Part shown: positions 26,490 to 34,871 of the stretch, in pieces
How the letters are laid out: each line of letters starts with the position of its first letter
Numbering within the stretch: the stretch's first letter is position 1
Source: Arthrobacter_D sp015752045
GTDB lineage: Bacteria; Actinomycetota; Actinomycetes; Actinomycetales; Micrococcaceae
Assembly: GCF_015752045.1 (NCBI RefSeq)
Contig: NZ_JADOUS010000005.1
Coordinates: 124,001 to 188,000 of the forward strand
DNA length: 64,000 nucleotides
Direction of reading: 5' to 3'
Position numbers and translations under genes: made by a program
Notes under the pieces: model-generated
Database searches by the model: none
The model's input: the letters and a program-made list of their open reading frames with translations, nothing else
Told to the model about the DNA's origin: nothing

Positions 26490-28180
26490 GAGCCCGCCCG
26501 CGTGAGGTCCTCGAGGTCCGCCGTCGAGAGCGCGCGGAGATCGCTGATGTCTCCGACGGTGCGGTAGATCTCGTTGTAGGAGGACATGATCTCGTGCATC
26601 TGGAAGAACTCCTGCACCCGGATCCGGGCGTTGGCCGCGTAGTCGGCGTAGAGCTCCCTGTTGCCGATCACGGCACGCACGCTGTCCGCCATCTGCTGCA
26701 CGTCGCCGGCCACCACGAGCTCGCCGCAGGGACCGACGGTCCGGCCGTCCCCGGTGAGCAGATCGTCGCCGATCAGTTGCCGCATGCCTCCGACATCGGT
26801 GCCGACGGTGGGAATCCCGGCGGCCATCGCTTCCAGGACCACGATGGGCTGGCCCTCGTTGTAGCTCGGCAGCACGAGCAGGTCGAACTGGTCGAGCATG
26901 TCCCGGACGTTGACCGTGCCGTGGATCGTCACATGATCGTGCAGCCCCAGGCTCTCGATCTTGGCCAGGCAGGCCTCGTAGTACTCGGGCACGTGCTCGG
27001 TGGGGCCGAGGACGTCGAGGTGGAGGTTCGGGAATCCCTGGTGGCGCAGGATGTCCATGCTGGATAGGAGGTCGAGCAGCCCCTTGATGGGCACGACGCG
27101 GGCGATGTAGACCAGCTTCCACTCGTGGTCGTCGCCGTGCTCCGCCAGGAGCTGCTGCGCCGTCAACCGGGCACGGTACTTGTCCTCGAACTCCTCGATG
27201 ACCATCGCGTTTGGCACCACGACGGCCTTGTCGATGTCGGTACCGAGGCGTGCTGCCTCGGTGATCGCCGTCGGATACAGGTAGGTGATCAGGGCAGCGC
27301 TCGGGTAGCAGAAGTGCCCCATCTCGGTCCACCAGGCCATCCAGGCGCGCTGCTCCGGGGTGACGTCGAACGTCCGGTAGTCCTCGGAGGTGATGGACAA
27401 CGCCATGTTGCGGTCCAGCAGGGTGTTGACAGTGTCGCGGACGTACAGGTTGTGCTCGGTCAGCAGGAACGAGGTGTCGTGGTCACGGGCCGCCGCCGCA
27501 CCGAGCAGCGAGGCGTACCCCGTGGTGTGCGCATGGTAGACACGCGCCCTCGGCATGGTCTCTCCGAGGATGGCGTAGGCGAGGGAGAAGAAGTTGCGCA
27601 GCGTCCAAAAGGAGTCCGCGAGGGAGAGGTCGAGCTGGGGCATCCTGACGGAGAGCGCCTCCATGAACTCCCTCGTGCCGAGCACGGCCCAGAGCGGGTA
27701 GCTCCGCGTGCGCTCGTTGAATCCCTCGTCGATCAGCTGCCAGAGCGGCTCCACCTCACGTCGTTCGGACAGGGCGTAGAGCGCGTCGAAGAGGCGGTCC
27801 ACCAGCGCGGCGCGCTCGGCCGGGGTCATGCCGAGATCCTTGGAGGTCGCGGCCATGTAGTCGTGCCGGTGCTCCTGCAGGCTCAGGAAGACCGGCCGCA
27901 CCCAGGCCACGTTGGCCGGCATGCCGTAGAGGTCCTCGTGGGGCGAATCGGCGTCCCAGGAGATGTGGATGATGCCGTAGGTGAGATCGGGGTTGTGCGT
28001 GACGATGTCGTGCACGACGGCCGAGACGCCGCCCTTGAGGTAGGGATAGGTGGACTCCATGACGATCGCCACGTCGACGTCCACGTAATGGCGCTCCGCT
28101 GCGGTCTGGGCCACGGGGACGGTGGCGGCGGTCGGTGCGAGCGCGGCGCGGCGCGCCTTCGGGGTCTTGAACACGTACAT
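26486..28180 (-). CDS. pelF: PelF-like GT4 glycosyltransferase
   Basis: 564 residues, cytoplasmic. The N-terminal domain begins VDVAIVMESTYPYLKGGVSA, the hallmark of DUF3492/PelF proteins; the C-terminal GT-B half has VYIARVVPIKGLLDLL and the EX7E motif in YNEGQPIVVLEAMAAG. PelF uses UDP-sugar to build the Pel polymer on the cytoplasmic face. Start ATG 28180 with AGAAGGAAG upstream. 58 bp after the PelG-like gene and overlapping the next gene. Sugar donor here is unknown. Confidence 0.85.
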   Translation of the reverse strand: MYVFKTPKARRAALAPTAATVPVAQTAAERHYVDVDVAIVMESTYPYLKGGVSAVVHDIVTHNPDLTYGIIHISWDADSPHEDLYGMPANVAWVRPVFLSLQEHRHDYMAATSKDLGMTPAERAALVDRLFDALYALSERREVEPLWQLIDEGFNERTRSYPLWAVLGTREFMEALSVRMPQLDLSLADSFWTLRNFFSLAYAILGETMPRARVYHAHTTGYASLLGAAAARDHDTSFLLTEHNLYVRDTVNTLLDRNMALSITSEDYRTFDVTPEQRAWMAWWTEMGHFCYPSAALITYLYPTAITEAARLGTDIDKAVVVPNAMVIEEFEDKYRARLTAQQLLAEHGDDHEWKLVYIARVVPIKGLLDLLSSMDILRHQGFPNLHLDVLGPTEHVPEYYEACLAKIESLGLHDHVTIHGTVNVRDMLDQFDLLVLPSYNEGQPIVVLEAMAAGIPTVGTDVGGMRQLIGDDLLTGDGRTVGPCGELVVAGDVQQMADSVRAVIGNRELYADYAANARIRVQEFFQMHEIMSSYNEIYRTVGDISDLRALSTADLEDLTRAGS

Positions 28181-28238
28181 GGTTCTTCCTTCTGCGATCA
28201 AAAGCGGTGGGTCGGGCGGAGCCGGGCCGGCAGTGCTG

Positions 28239-29699
28239 CTACCAGGACGTGGCGTGGCGCCAGAACAGGGTGTATTCGGGCTGGGTCCAGTGGCGCTTGT
28301 AGAGCACCCAGGCGACGGCGACGAGTGCCAGGTCTGCCACGACGAGCGCACCGTACGCCAGCGCGGCACCCGTGGAGCTCTGCGTCGCGCCGATCAGTAC
28401 GAAGGCTGCAGCGCAGAGCACAAGGTGGATGCCGCCCAGGACCTGCGGCAGGACCTTCTCGCCGATGTAGTCCAGTTCGTAGCTGAGGAGCGTGAGGATC
28501 ATGAACGCCCAGGACGCGACGCCCACCGAGATGGCCAGCAGCACGTTGACGGGCTGGATGCCGTCGAGGAGGAGGGAGATCACGAGCGTCAGCACCATGC
28601 CGATGGCGCCCGTGCTGAGGATGGCCCGATCCACGGTGCGGCTGAGCCGCCCCGACCGTGCGGCGAGGACCGTGAGCGGCTCCTCGGAGATGGTGCGGTG
28701 CAGGTCGGTGACTGCCCTGTCCACCTTCGGGGCGAGGTTCACGAAGTAGTAGTTGTAGGCGATGACCGCGGGCAGCATCGCGAGGAACACGATGACTACC
28801 TGGAAGTCGCCCCCGGTGACGAGGAACAGCACGAACTTGTCCGCCCACAGCACCGCACCGAGGAGGAGTCCCCGCACGAGGTCGGCGGAGAAGTCGCGGG
28901 CTCCGAGGCGGGAGAGGCTCACGGCGGCGAGGCCTCGTCCCATGGGCACGATCTGCGTGAGTGCTCCGAGCAGCGGCGGCAGCCACCAGAGGGTGGGGAC
29001 CACGAAGAGGGCTGCAGCGTAGGCCACCCATGCGACCGCCCAGAGTCCGCGGCGGTTTCCCACATTGGCGAGGACGAGGGACTGGACGAAGAGGAGGTGG
29101 AGGGCGCAGAGGGCGGCGTAGGTGGCCAGGGCCGTGAAGGACCAGCGCGTGGCGAGCCAGAGCGGGATGGCGAAGACCACCACGAGCGGAAGCGCCTGGA
29201 CGAACATCGCGGGCCAGGTGGCGCAGAACCGGCGGGTGATGGCTGCCATGTCCCGCTCCGCCATGAGGTCCCCGATCGCGCGGTAGGCAGGGAGGCAGGC
29301 GGCCTGCGCGAGCCAGGGGACGGTGATCGACGACGCCAGGACCACGAGGGTGAGCTGCACTCCCCCGGCGTTCACCGCGGCCATGGCGGGGCTTACGAGC
29401 GGGTACACGAGGTTGAGGAGGATGACCGGCGAGAGGTACAGCAGGAGCCCGGCGCCCGGTCGCGCCCCGCCGTCGGACGTCGCGCGGTCACCCCCGGCGC
29501 TGGACACGCCGCTGCGCGCGAGCGTGAACAGGGCCACCATGACGAGGACCACGCCGGTGGCCAGCAGGGCGTAGGACCAACCGTCGGGCAGCAGGGTGTC
29601 GGCGAGCGGCACGAGAGCCGTCAGGATGAGCGCGACGATGATGATCACCGTGCGGTGCCGGGCATGGGAGTCCTGGAGGAGGGACTGCAGCGAAGTCAT
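28239..29699 (-). CDS. pelG: PelG-like polysaccharide membrane transporter
   Basis: 486 residues with about 12 membrane segments, resembling PelG/Wzx-type flippases (MATE/MOP superfamily). It begins MTSLQSLLQDSHARHRTV, and contains LLYLSPVILLNLVYPLVSPAM and LLGAVLWADKFVLFLVTGGD, the latter like the PelG segment around its W-x-DK. Start ATG 29699 with AAGGAAAATC upstream. First gene of the cluster; the PelF-like gene follows. Likely moves the polymer across the membrane with PelF. Confidence 0.8.
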   Translation of the reverse strand: MTSLQSLLQDSHARHRTVIIIVALILTALVPLADTLLPDGWSYALLATGVVLVMVALFTLARSGVSSAGGDRATSDGGARPGAGLLLYLSPVILLNLVYPLVSPAMAAVNAGGVQLTLVVLASSITVPWLAQAACLPAYRAIGDLMAERDMAAITRRFCATWPAMFVQALPLVVVFAIPLWLATRWSFTALATYAALCALHLLFVQSLVLANVGNRRGLWAVAWVAYAAALFVVPTLWWLPPLLGALTQIVPMGRGLAAVSLSRLGARDFSADLVRGLLLGAVLWADKFVLFLVTGGDFQVVIVFLAMLPAVIAYNYYFVNLAPKVDRAVTDLHRTISEEPLTVLAARSGRLSRTVDRAILSTGAIGMVLTLVISLLLDGIQPVNVLLAISVGVASWAFMILTLLSYELDYIGEKVLPQVLGGIHLVLCAAAFVLIGATQSSTGAALAYGALVVADLALVAVAWVLYKRHWTQPEYTLFWRHATSW

Positions 29700-30068
29700 G
29701 ATTTTCCTTGGGCCGCTCGCCACCGCGTTGCGCGGCTGGGCGACCTCGTGTGAGACGTGAGTGAGACGGATGGGTGCCCACAGGGCGGAGATCCGGTAGT
29801 CGTCCCACACGAAGGTGATGGGGGCGTCCTCGCCAGCTCTGCCAACGAGCGCCGTCCTTGAACCTATCGACCGGACCGGTCCGTTGCACGAGTGGCACTT
29901 ACGTACGCATCTGCGCGAGGTACTTTCATCTCTTACGCGGGATGCACGCCCTACTACTCGCATGAGGGTTGAGGACTACCCAGCCCCGCGCGCTGGCGCG
30001 GCGCCGGAGAAGCTGTGGAGGGTGCCGTAGGTGATCAAGCACACACTGCCCCTGGAGGGGTGACCGGC
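29700..30068 (-). promoter_or_regulatory. 369-bp leader and promoter region of the Pel-like operon
   Basis: No credible gene. CGGACCGGTCCG (29872-29883) is a perfect 12-bp palindrome about 170 bp before the pelG-like start and a candidate operator. No GGDEF or PelD-like gene is present on this side. Confidence 0.45.
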
Positions 30069-30383
30069 TCAGGGCGTCGGTGCGGCGCTGTTGGCGACCC
30101 GGTAGGACTCCTGGATCAGTTCGGTCAGCTCCTCGAGGTCGATGCGACCCAGCCGCACGAGCACGAGACATTCGTACTGGTCATGGTGGGGGTGGACGAA
30201 GAACGCACCCGGCTGGGAGGCGAGCAGCGCGTCCCGTTCCTCGGTCTTGATCGTCAGGACGGTGTCATCCCACATACGGGCGAAGAGGGTCCGGGCGAAC
30301 CAGGCGGGCCGGCTCCAGCTCAGCCGCTCCGAGGTCCCGGGCAGGGCGAGGCAGGCGGAACGCACATCGTCTTCGCTGACCAT
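30069..30383 (-). CDS. MmcQ/YjbR family protein
   Basis: 104 residues. Starts MVSEDDVRSACLALPGTSER and contains SRPAWFARTLFARMWDDTVL and HPHHDQYECLVLV, typical of the MmcQ/YjbR (CyaY-like) DNA-binding-fold family in actinobacteria. Role unknown. ATG 30383. No connection to the Pel-like cluster is evident. Confidence 0.85.
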   Translation of the reverse strand: MVSEDDVRSACLALPGTSERLSWSRPAWFARTLFARMWDDTVLTIKTEERDALLASQPGAFFVHPHHDQYECLVLVRLGRIDLEELTELIQESYRVANSAAPTP

Positions 30384-30586
30384 GGACCAACCATGGCACC
30401 GGCCGCAGGGCTGGTCCAGTGCTTTCCGGGACCGCATCGTCGATCCTGCGGCCACCGCCCTGTCACGGTGTTCGCACGGACCGGCAACGATCCTGCCCGC
30501 CGGATAACGATCCGGGTCCGGCCCCGGCCGGGCTTTCGGGACGGCATCATCATGGAGCGATCCACCCGCGCTACGAAGGAGTAACC

Positions 30587-31336
30587 ATGGGTTGTCCGGG
30601 CCGGTCCGTACTGCTGTCCTCCGGGGCCCTGTGCCTCGTTCTTCTCTCCTCCTGCGCTTCTCCCGACGCCGGCGCCGATGCCGACGCCGCAGGGACCCCG
30701 GTCGCCCCGTCGGCGTCCGCGACCCCAACCGCCGGGGCCCCGCCGTCGACGAACCCACCATCCGCGCCCCCAGCGTCCGGGGCCCCGCCTGCTGCCGACG
30801 CCGGGTGGGCCACCTACACGACCCCGGGCGGAGGCCTGTCCTTCGACCACCCGGGCGACTGGACCGTCGTCGCGTCCACCCCGATCCCACCGGAGGGCGT
30901 GGCCGTCGCCGTCGAGGATGCCGCCGGCCGGCGCCTCGCCTCCCTGCGGACGAACCTCGTCACAGGGGCGGTGTGTCCGGCGGAGGTGCCGTACTCACTC
31001 CTGGACTCGGAGCCGCTGCCGGCCCTGACCCAGGCCACGGGCACCCCGATGTTCGTCTTCGAAGGCCGCACGGACCCCCTGGTGGCCGATCCGATGGCGG
31101 CGTCGACCCTCGCCTACGGCATCACCTCCGCGCCCTTTCCGGAGGGGCCGACCGCCTGCCCCATCGCACACTTCTTCACATGGCCGCCCTCGGGGGCCGC
31201 GTTCGGAGGGGCCTACGACCCGTATCGGATCCACCCCGGCAAGCCGATGCACGTCGACACGCCGCAGGCGTACATGGAGACGAAGGAGTACCAGCAGATC
31301 AGGACGATGCTCACATCCCTGCGCCCTGCCGGCTAG
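30587..31336 (+). CDS. Predicted lipoprotein with Pro/Ala/Thr-rich linker
   Basis: 249 residues. Signal with lipobox VLLSSC, a low-complexity linker (about residues 28-72) and a C-terminal beta-rich domain beginning WATYTTPGGGLSFDHPGDWT, like the 'fitted PsbP-like' domains of actinobacterial lipoproteins. Start ATG 30587 with GAAGGAG. Function unknown. Followed by the kinase gene after 91 bp. Confidence 0.82.
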   Translation: MGCPGRSVLLSSGALCLVLLSSCASPDAGADADAAGTPVAPSASATPTAGAPPSTNPPSAPPASGAPPAADAGWATYTTPGGGLSFDHPGDWTVVASTPIPPEGVAVAVEDAAGRRLASLRTNLVTGAVCPAEVPYSLLDSEPLPALTQATGTPMFVFEGRTDPLVADPMAASTLAYGITSAPFPEGPTACPIAHFFTWPPSGAAFGGAYDPYRIHPGKPMHVDTPQAYMETKEYQQIRTMLTSLRPAG

Positions 31337-31427
31337 CGGAAGTCCGGTACGGTGGCCGGCGTCACGGCATGATGGACGCGGGGACGACGTCGGCCGAGCG
31401 GCCGGCGCAGGAGGAGGATCCGCGGCG

Positions 31428-32066
31428 ATGACGACCGTTCACACCATCGAGGAACTCACGGCACTCCTGCCCGATCCCGCCCCCGGCAGGAGGACCCTGC
31501 TCGGGATCGCAGGGCCGCCGGGTGCAGGGAAGTCCACTGTCGCTGCGGCGCTCGCCGGGCTGGACCCCGAGCACCACGCCCTGGTCCCCCTGGACGGGTT
31601 CCACCTGGCCGACCAGGCCCTGGTCGCCCTGGGCCTGCTGGACCGCAAGGGGGCCCCCGAGACCTTCGACGCCCACGGCTATGCCGCCCTGCTGGCACGC
31701 CTGGCGAGCGCTCCCGGCCACACCGTCTATGCGCCGGCGTTCGAGCGTCGGCTGGAGCAGCCGCTCGCGAACGCCCTGCCTGTGGCGCCCTCGTGCACCC
31801 TGATCATCACCGAGGGCAACTACCTGCTCCTCGATGCGCCGGGCTGGCGGGACGTCCGGAGCCACCTCGACGAGGTCTGGTTCGTCGACGTCGAACCCGG
31901 GCTGCGCCGGCGGCGGCTCGTCGCGCGGCACATCCTGTTCGGCAAGACGCCTGCGGCGGCGGAGGACTGGGTCCGTCGGGTCGACGAGCCCAACGCCGCG
32001 CGCGTCGCCGCCACCCGGGACAGGGCCGACCGCATCCTCGACCTGTCCGAGTGGCGACTCTGTTGA
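31428..32066 (+). CDS. Nucleoside/nucleotide kinase family P-loop protein
   Basis: 212 residues. Walker A GIAGPPGAGKST; then VPLDGFHLADQALV, TVYAPAFERRLEQP and LIITEGNYLLLD, the order found in the uridine kinase/phosphoribulokinase/PanK-like group (FrcK/YggC type). Phosphorylates a small sugar or nucleoside; substrate not predictable. ATG 31428 after GAGGAGGATCC. Confidence 0.88.
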   Translation: MTTVHTIEELTALLPDPAPGRRTLLGIAGPPGAGKSTVAAALAGLDPEHHALVPLDGFHLADQALVALGLLDRKGAPETFDAHGYAALLARLASAPGHTVYAPAFERRLEQPLANALPVAPSCTLIITEGNYLLLDAPGWRDVRSHLDEVWFVDVEPGLRRRRLVARHILFGKTPAAAEDWVRRVDEPNAARVAATRDRADRILDLSEWRLC

Positions 32067-32194
32067 CCGGGGCGTCGGTCCCCTCGGTCCGCCAGGGACC
32101 AGTCCTGCGCCGGGTGCTGGGCCGACGGCGGCCGGCGGCTTCGCAGCTACGCTGGCACAACGACCCCCGGCACCGCAGCAGGAAGGAGCCTCGA

Positions 32195-32647
32195 GTGACG
32201 ACCGACCAGGACCTCTCCGTCGGGCAGCTCGCCGCGCGCAGCGGCATGAGCGTCTCCGCCCTGCACTTCTACGAACGCCGGGGGTTGATCACCAGCCGCC
32301 GCACCACCGGCAACCAGCGCCGGTACGACCGCTCGGTCCTCCGCCGCGTCGCCGTCATCGGCGCCGCCCAGCGCGCGGGCATCCCGCTCGCCACCGTCGC
32401 CCGCGCCTTCGCCGAGCTACCGACCGACGGTGTCCCGGACCAGGCGGACTGGCAGCGGCTCTCCGCGGCGTGGCAGCAGGAGATCGACAAGCGCATCGCC
32501 CAGCTCGAGCACCTGAGGGACCGGCTGGACGGCTGCATCGGGTGCGGCTGCCTGTCCCTGGCCGCCTGCGGCTTCGTCAACCCCGACGACGCCGCCGGCT
32601 CCCGGGGCATCCGCTCCACCCTCCTGGACCCCGACCCGCCGATTTGA
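32195..32647 (+). CDS. soxR: Redox-sensing transcriptional activator SoxR (MerR family)
   Basis: 150 residues. MerR helix-turn-helix at the N-terminus (VGQLAARSGMSVSALHFYERRG), dimerisation helix, then CIGCGCLSLAAC, the exact C-x2-C-x-C-x5-C spacing of the SoxR [2Fe-2S] cluster. Oxidised SoxR activates target promoters by untwisting them. GTG start 32195 has GGAAGGAG in front. A SoxR box lies right after the gene, in front of the flavin reductase. Confidence 0.93.
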   Translation: MTTDQDLSVGQLAARSGMSVSALHFYERRGLITSRRTTGNQRRYDRSVLRRVAVIGAAQRAGIPLATVARAFAELPTDGVPDQADWQRLSAAWQQEIDKRIAQLEHLRDRLDGCIGCGCLSLAACGFVNPDDAAGSRGIRSTLLDPDPPI

Positions 32648-32674
32648 CCTCAACCTCTGTTGAGGTTCTAGCGT
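32645..32674 (+). promoter_or_regulatory. SoxR-controlled promoter of the flavin reductase gene
   Basis: CCTCAACCTCTGTTGAGG (32648-32665) is an inverted repeat close to the E. coli SoxR site (CCTCAAG...CTTGAGG). It sits between TTGACC (32645-32650) and TAGCGT (32669-32674), an 18-bp spacer, as in MerR-type promoters. The -10 box ends 7 nt before ATG 32682, so the mRNA is probably leaderless. Confidence 0.8.
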
Positions 32675-32681
32675 TGACGGC

Positions 32682-33206
32682 ATGACGATTCCCACCGGCC
32701 ACGCGATCGCCACGGCCGAGCTCTTCAAGGACGCGTTCCGCGCGCACCCGGCCGGCATCGCCGTCATCACCGCACAGGGAGTGGACGGACCGGTCGGCCT
32801 GACGGCGTCGTCCGTGTCCTCCGTCTCCGCCGAGCCGCCCGTCCTCGCCTTCTCGGTCTCGACGGCGTCGTCCTCGGCGTCGGCCCTCATCGCGGCAGAC
32901 ACCCTGGTGGTCCACCTGCTCGGCGCCGATCAGGTCGGCATCGCCCAGCTCTTCGCGACCCGCGGCGCCGACCGCTTCGGCGGGGCGGTGGCCTGGCGGC
33001 CGCTGCCCACGGGCGAGCCGCTCCTGGCGGAGGCGCCGTGGGCCCTGCGGTGCCGTATCCTGCACCGGCTGCCCGTCGGCGGGTCGATGATCCTCGCCGC
33101 AGAGGTCATCGCGATCGAGCAGGGCGACGACGGTGCGGGCGGAGCGCCCCTGGTCTACCACAACCGCTCCTACCACCGCCTGGGCGATCACTCGCTGCTG
33201 TACTGA
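32682..33206 (+). CDS. Flavin reductase family protein
   Basis: 174 residues. FMN-binding split-barrel domain beginning FKDAFRAHPAGIAVITAQG with GLTASSVSSVSAEPPVLAFS, typical of FlaR/HpaC-like NAD(P)H:flavin oxidoreductases. Reduces flavin or supports a monooxygenase. It directly follows soxR and a SoxR-type promoter, so it is probably induced by redox-cycling compounds. No Shine-Dalgarno; likely leaderless. Confidence 0.9.
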   Translation: MTIPTGHAIATAELFKDAFRAHPAGIAVITAQGVDGPVGLTASSVSSVSAEPPVLAFSVSTASSSASALIAADTLVVHLLGADQVGIAQLFATRGADRFGGAVAWRPLPTGEPLLAEAPWALRCRILHRLPVGGSMILAAEVIAIEQGDDGAGGAPLVYHNRSYHRLGDHSLLY

Positions 33207-33330
33207 CGCGTGAGATACCGGCCCCTGCGGTCCGGCCACGAGCACCAGGCGGTTGTGGCCTTGGCGAGCCATTGGTTGCCTCTGCGATCGAAGCCTAGAA
33301 TGAACCGTCATCGACAGAGGGGACCAGTTC

Positions 33331-33795
33331 GTGCGCGATGCCTGGAAGCGGCTGGGTTCCTTCACCGCCGTAGGGGCCGTGGCTTTCGTCGTCGATATCT
33401 CGGTGTTCAACCTCCTCTCCTCGGGACTGGGCGTGGGCCCCATCTCGTCGAAGGTGACCTCCGTCGCCCTGGCGACCGGCGTCTCCTGGTTGGGCAGCAG
33501 GCACTTCACGTTCCGCGAGTTCAGGGGCCGGGCGAAGCGCCAGGAAGCGATCCTGTTCGGACTGACAAATCTGGTGGGCCTCGGTATCGCGACGGCCTGC
33601 CTCTTCGTCTCGCACTACGTCCTGGGTCTCAGGAGCCCGTTGGCGGACAACATCTCCGGGAACGTCATCGGCGTGCTCCTCGGCAACGTGTTCCGCTACC
33701 TCGCGTACCGCTTCGTGGTGTTCCAGTCTCCGCAGCATGATTCCGCCGGCCGCCCGGGCGTGGAGGTCGGGGCCCTCGGGAACGGCCGGGAATGA
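33331..33795 (+). CDS. GtrA family membrane protein
   Basis: 154 residues, four membrane segments. GAVAFVVDISVFNLLSSGLG and the aromatic WLGSRHFTFREF motif are typical of GtrA, a flippase-like partner in cell-surface sugar transfer. GTG 33331 with AGGGGACC upstream. The stop abuts the region before the proline-rich membrane protein. Confidence 0.87.
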   Translation: MRDAWKRLGSFTAVGAVAFVVDISVFNLLSSGLGVGPISSKVTSVALATGVSWLGSRHFTFREFRGRAKRQEAILFGLTNLVGLGIATACLFVSHYVLGLRSPLADNISGNVIGVLLGNVFRYLAYRFVVFQSPQHDSAGRPGVEVGALGNGRE

Positions 33796-33906
33796 GTGCG
33801 ACGCCACCTGTCCAGCGGAAGATTCCGGTGGGATGGCCGATGCCTGCCGCGTAATATTGACGGTGTAGTCAGCCTGCTTGCAAAGCTGACGGGCCGTCCC
33901 GCCACC

Positions 33907-34695
33907 ATGCACCACCGTTCTTGGAAGTCCTCCGCCATGCGCGCCCCCTCAACCCTCCCCACCCTGGCCATCAGCATCGGACTGCTGCTGTCCGGGCCCG
34001 CGGCCGCCGTCGCGTCCCCGGCTCCGGCGCCCCGGCCCTCCGATCAGGTGCCGCCCCCCACACCGTCCGCTTCGCCCCTGCCCGCGACGACCGGCACCAC
34101 GCCGGCCGTGCCACCGGTCGAGGAGCCCCCGAGCGAGCCGGTGATGCCGCCGATCGACCCTCCGGCGGACGCGGAGCCTCCCGTCGAGGAGGTGATCGGC
34201 ACCACCCCCGACACCGCGGCCCCCGAGCCCACCGTCGAGACCCCGACGACGGGTCCCGGGTCAGCACCGGAGACCACGCCGGCCCCACCGACATCGAACG
34301 CCCCCACGTCGGCCCCGTCCCCCGTCCTGGCGGTGACGCCGGAAGAGGCTCCACCGGCCGGCGAAGCGGACGGTGCCCCCGCCCTCCCGGCAGGTGGGCA
34401 GCAACCCGGTGTCGGCGAAGCCGTCGTCGTCGACCAATCGGTGCCACGAGCACCTCAGCCCGGGACCTCCGGGAACGGCGCGGAGCCCTCCCGGGTACAG
34501 ACCCCGGTCGAGGAGATCCGGATCGATCAGGTGGACCAGGTGGAACAGGCGGAGCAGGCGGAATCCCTCCAGCCGCCCGTCGAGGGCACGTCGCTCCGGT
34601 ACACGATCGCCGGGATCCTGAGCATCGTCGCATTGCTTCTCGCCGTCGGGATCGCCGTCGTCGCACAGCCGCGGCGCCCACGCCGGACCCACTGA
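33907..34695 (+). CDS. Proline-rich exported protein with C-terminal membrane anchor
   Basis: 262 residues from ATG 33907 (ATG 33937 also possible). Signal-like segment LAISIGLLLSGPAAAVAS, then about 170 residues dominated by Pro, Thr, Ala, Ser and Glu with no repeats of fixed length, then a helix (IAGILSIVALLLAVGIAVVA) and a basic tail. It resembles a wall-spanning spacer. No domain recognised. A TAATAT-like element (about 33852) lies upstream. Confidence 0.68.
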   Translation: MHHRSWKSSAMRAPSTLPTLAISIGLLLSGPAAAVASPAPAPRPSDQVPPPTPSASPLPATTGTTPAVPPVEEPPSEPVMPPIDPPADAEPPVEEVIGTTPDTAAPEPTVETPTTGPGSAPETTPAPPTSNAPTSAPSPVLAVTPEEAPPAGEADGAPALPAGGQQPGVGEAVVVDQSVPRAPQPGTSGNGAEPSRVQTPVEEIRIDQVDQVEQAEQAESLQPPVEGTSLRYTIAGILSIVALLLAVGIAVVAQPRRPRRTH

Positions 34696-34814
34696 GCCGG
34701 AGGGCACTGCCGGCTACCGTGGATCACCGGCAGTGGATCACCGGCAGTGGACAGGCGGCGCCGCTGAACCAGGCGGTCACGTGGCGGCCGATGCCGCCGG
34801 GCACGACCGCGCGG

Positions 34815-34856
34815 GAACAGCAGGAGCCGGGAGTGACCTCCCGGCTCCTGCTGTTC
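34815..34856. terminator. Strong bidirectional terminator hairpin
   Basis: Perfect 19-bp stem (34815-34833 with 34838-34856) and TGAC loop between the proline-rich gene and the convergent protease gene. Palindromic, with GAACAG / CTGTTC ends, so it can stop both directions. Confidence 0.85.
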
Positions 34857-34871
34857 TGTGGTCCCGGGGAG

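Noticed and set aside
29926..30171. 81-codon minus-strand frame upstream of the Pel-like operon
   Set aside because: Arg/Ser/Gly-rich, no ribosome site, overlaps the YjbR gene end; looks non-coding.
34072..34100. LPATTG motif in the proline-rich protein, resembling a sortase signal
   Set aside because: It lies near the N-terminus, not before the C-terminal helix, so sorting cannot use it. Chance in Pro/Thr-rich sequence.
34719..34751. Short tandem duplication TGGATCACCGGCAG x2
   Set aside because: Two copies of 14 bp between a stop and a terminator; too small to assign meaning.
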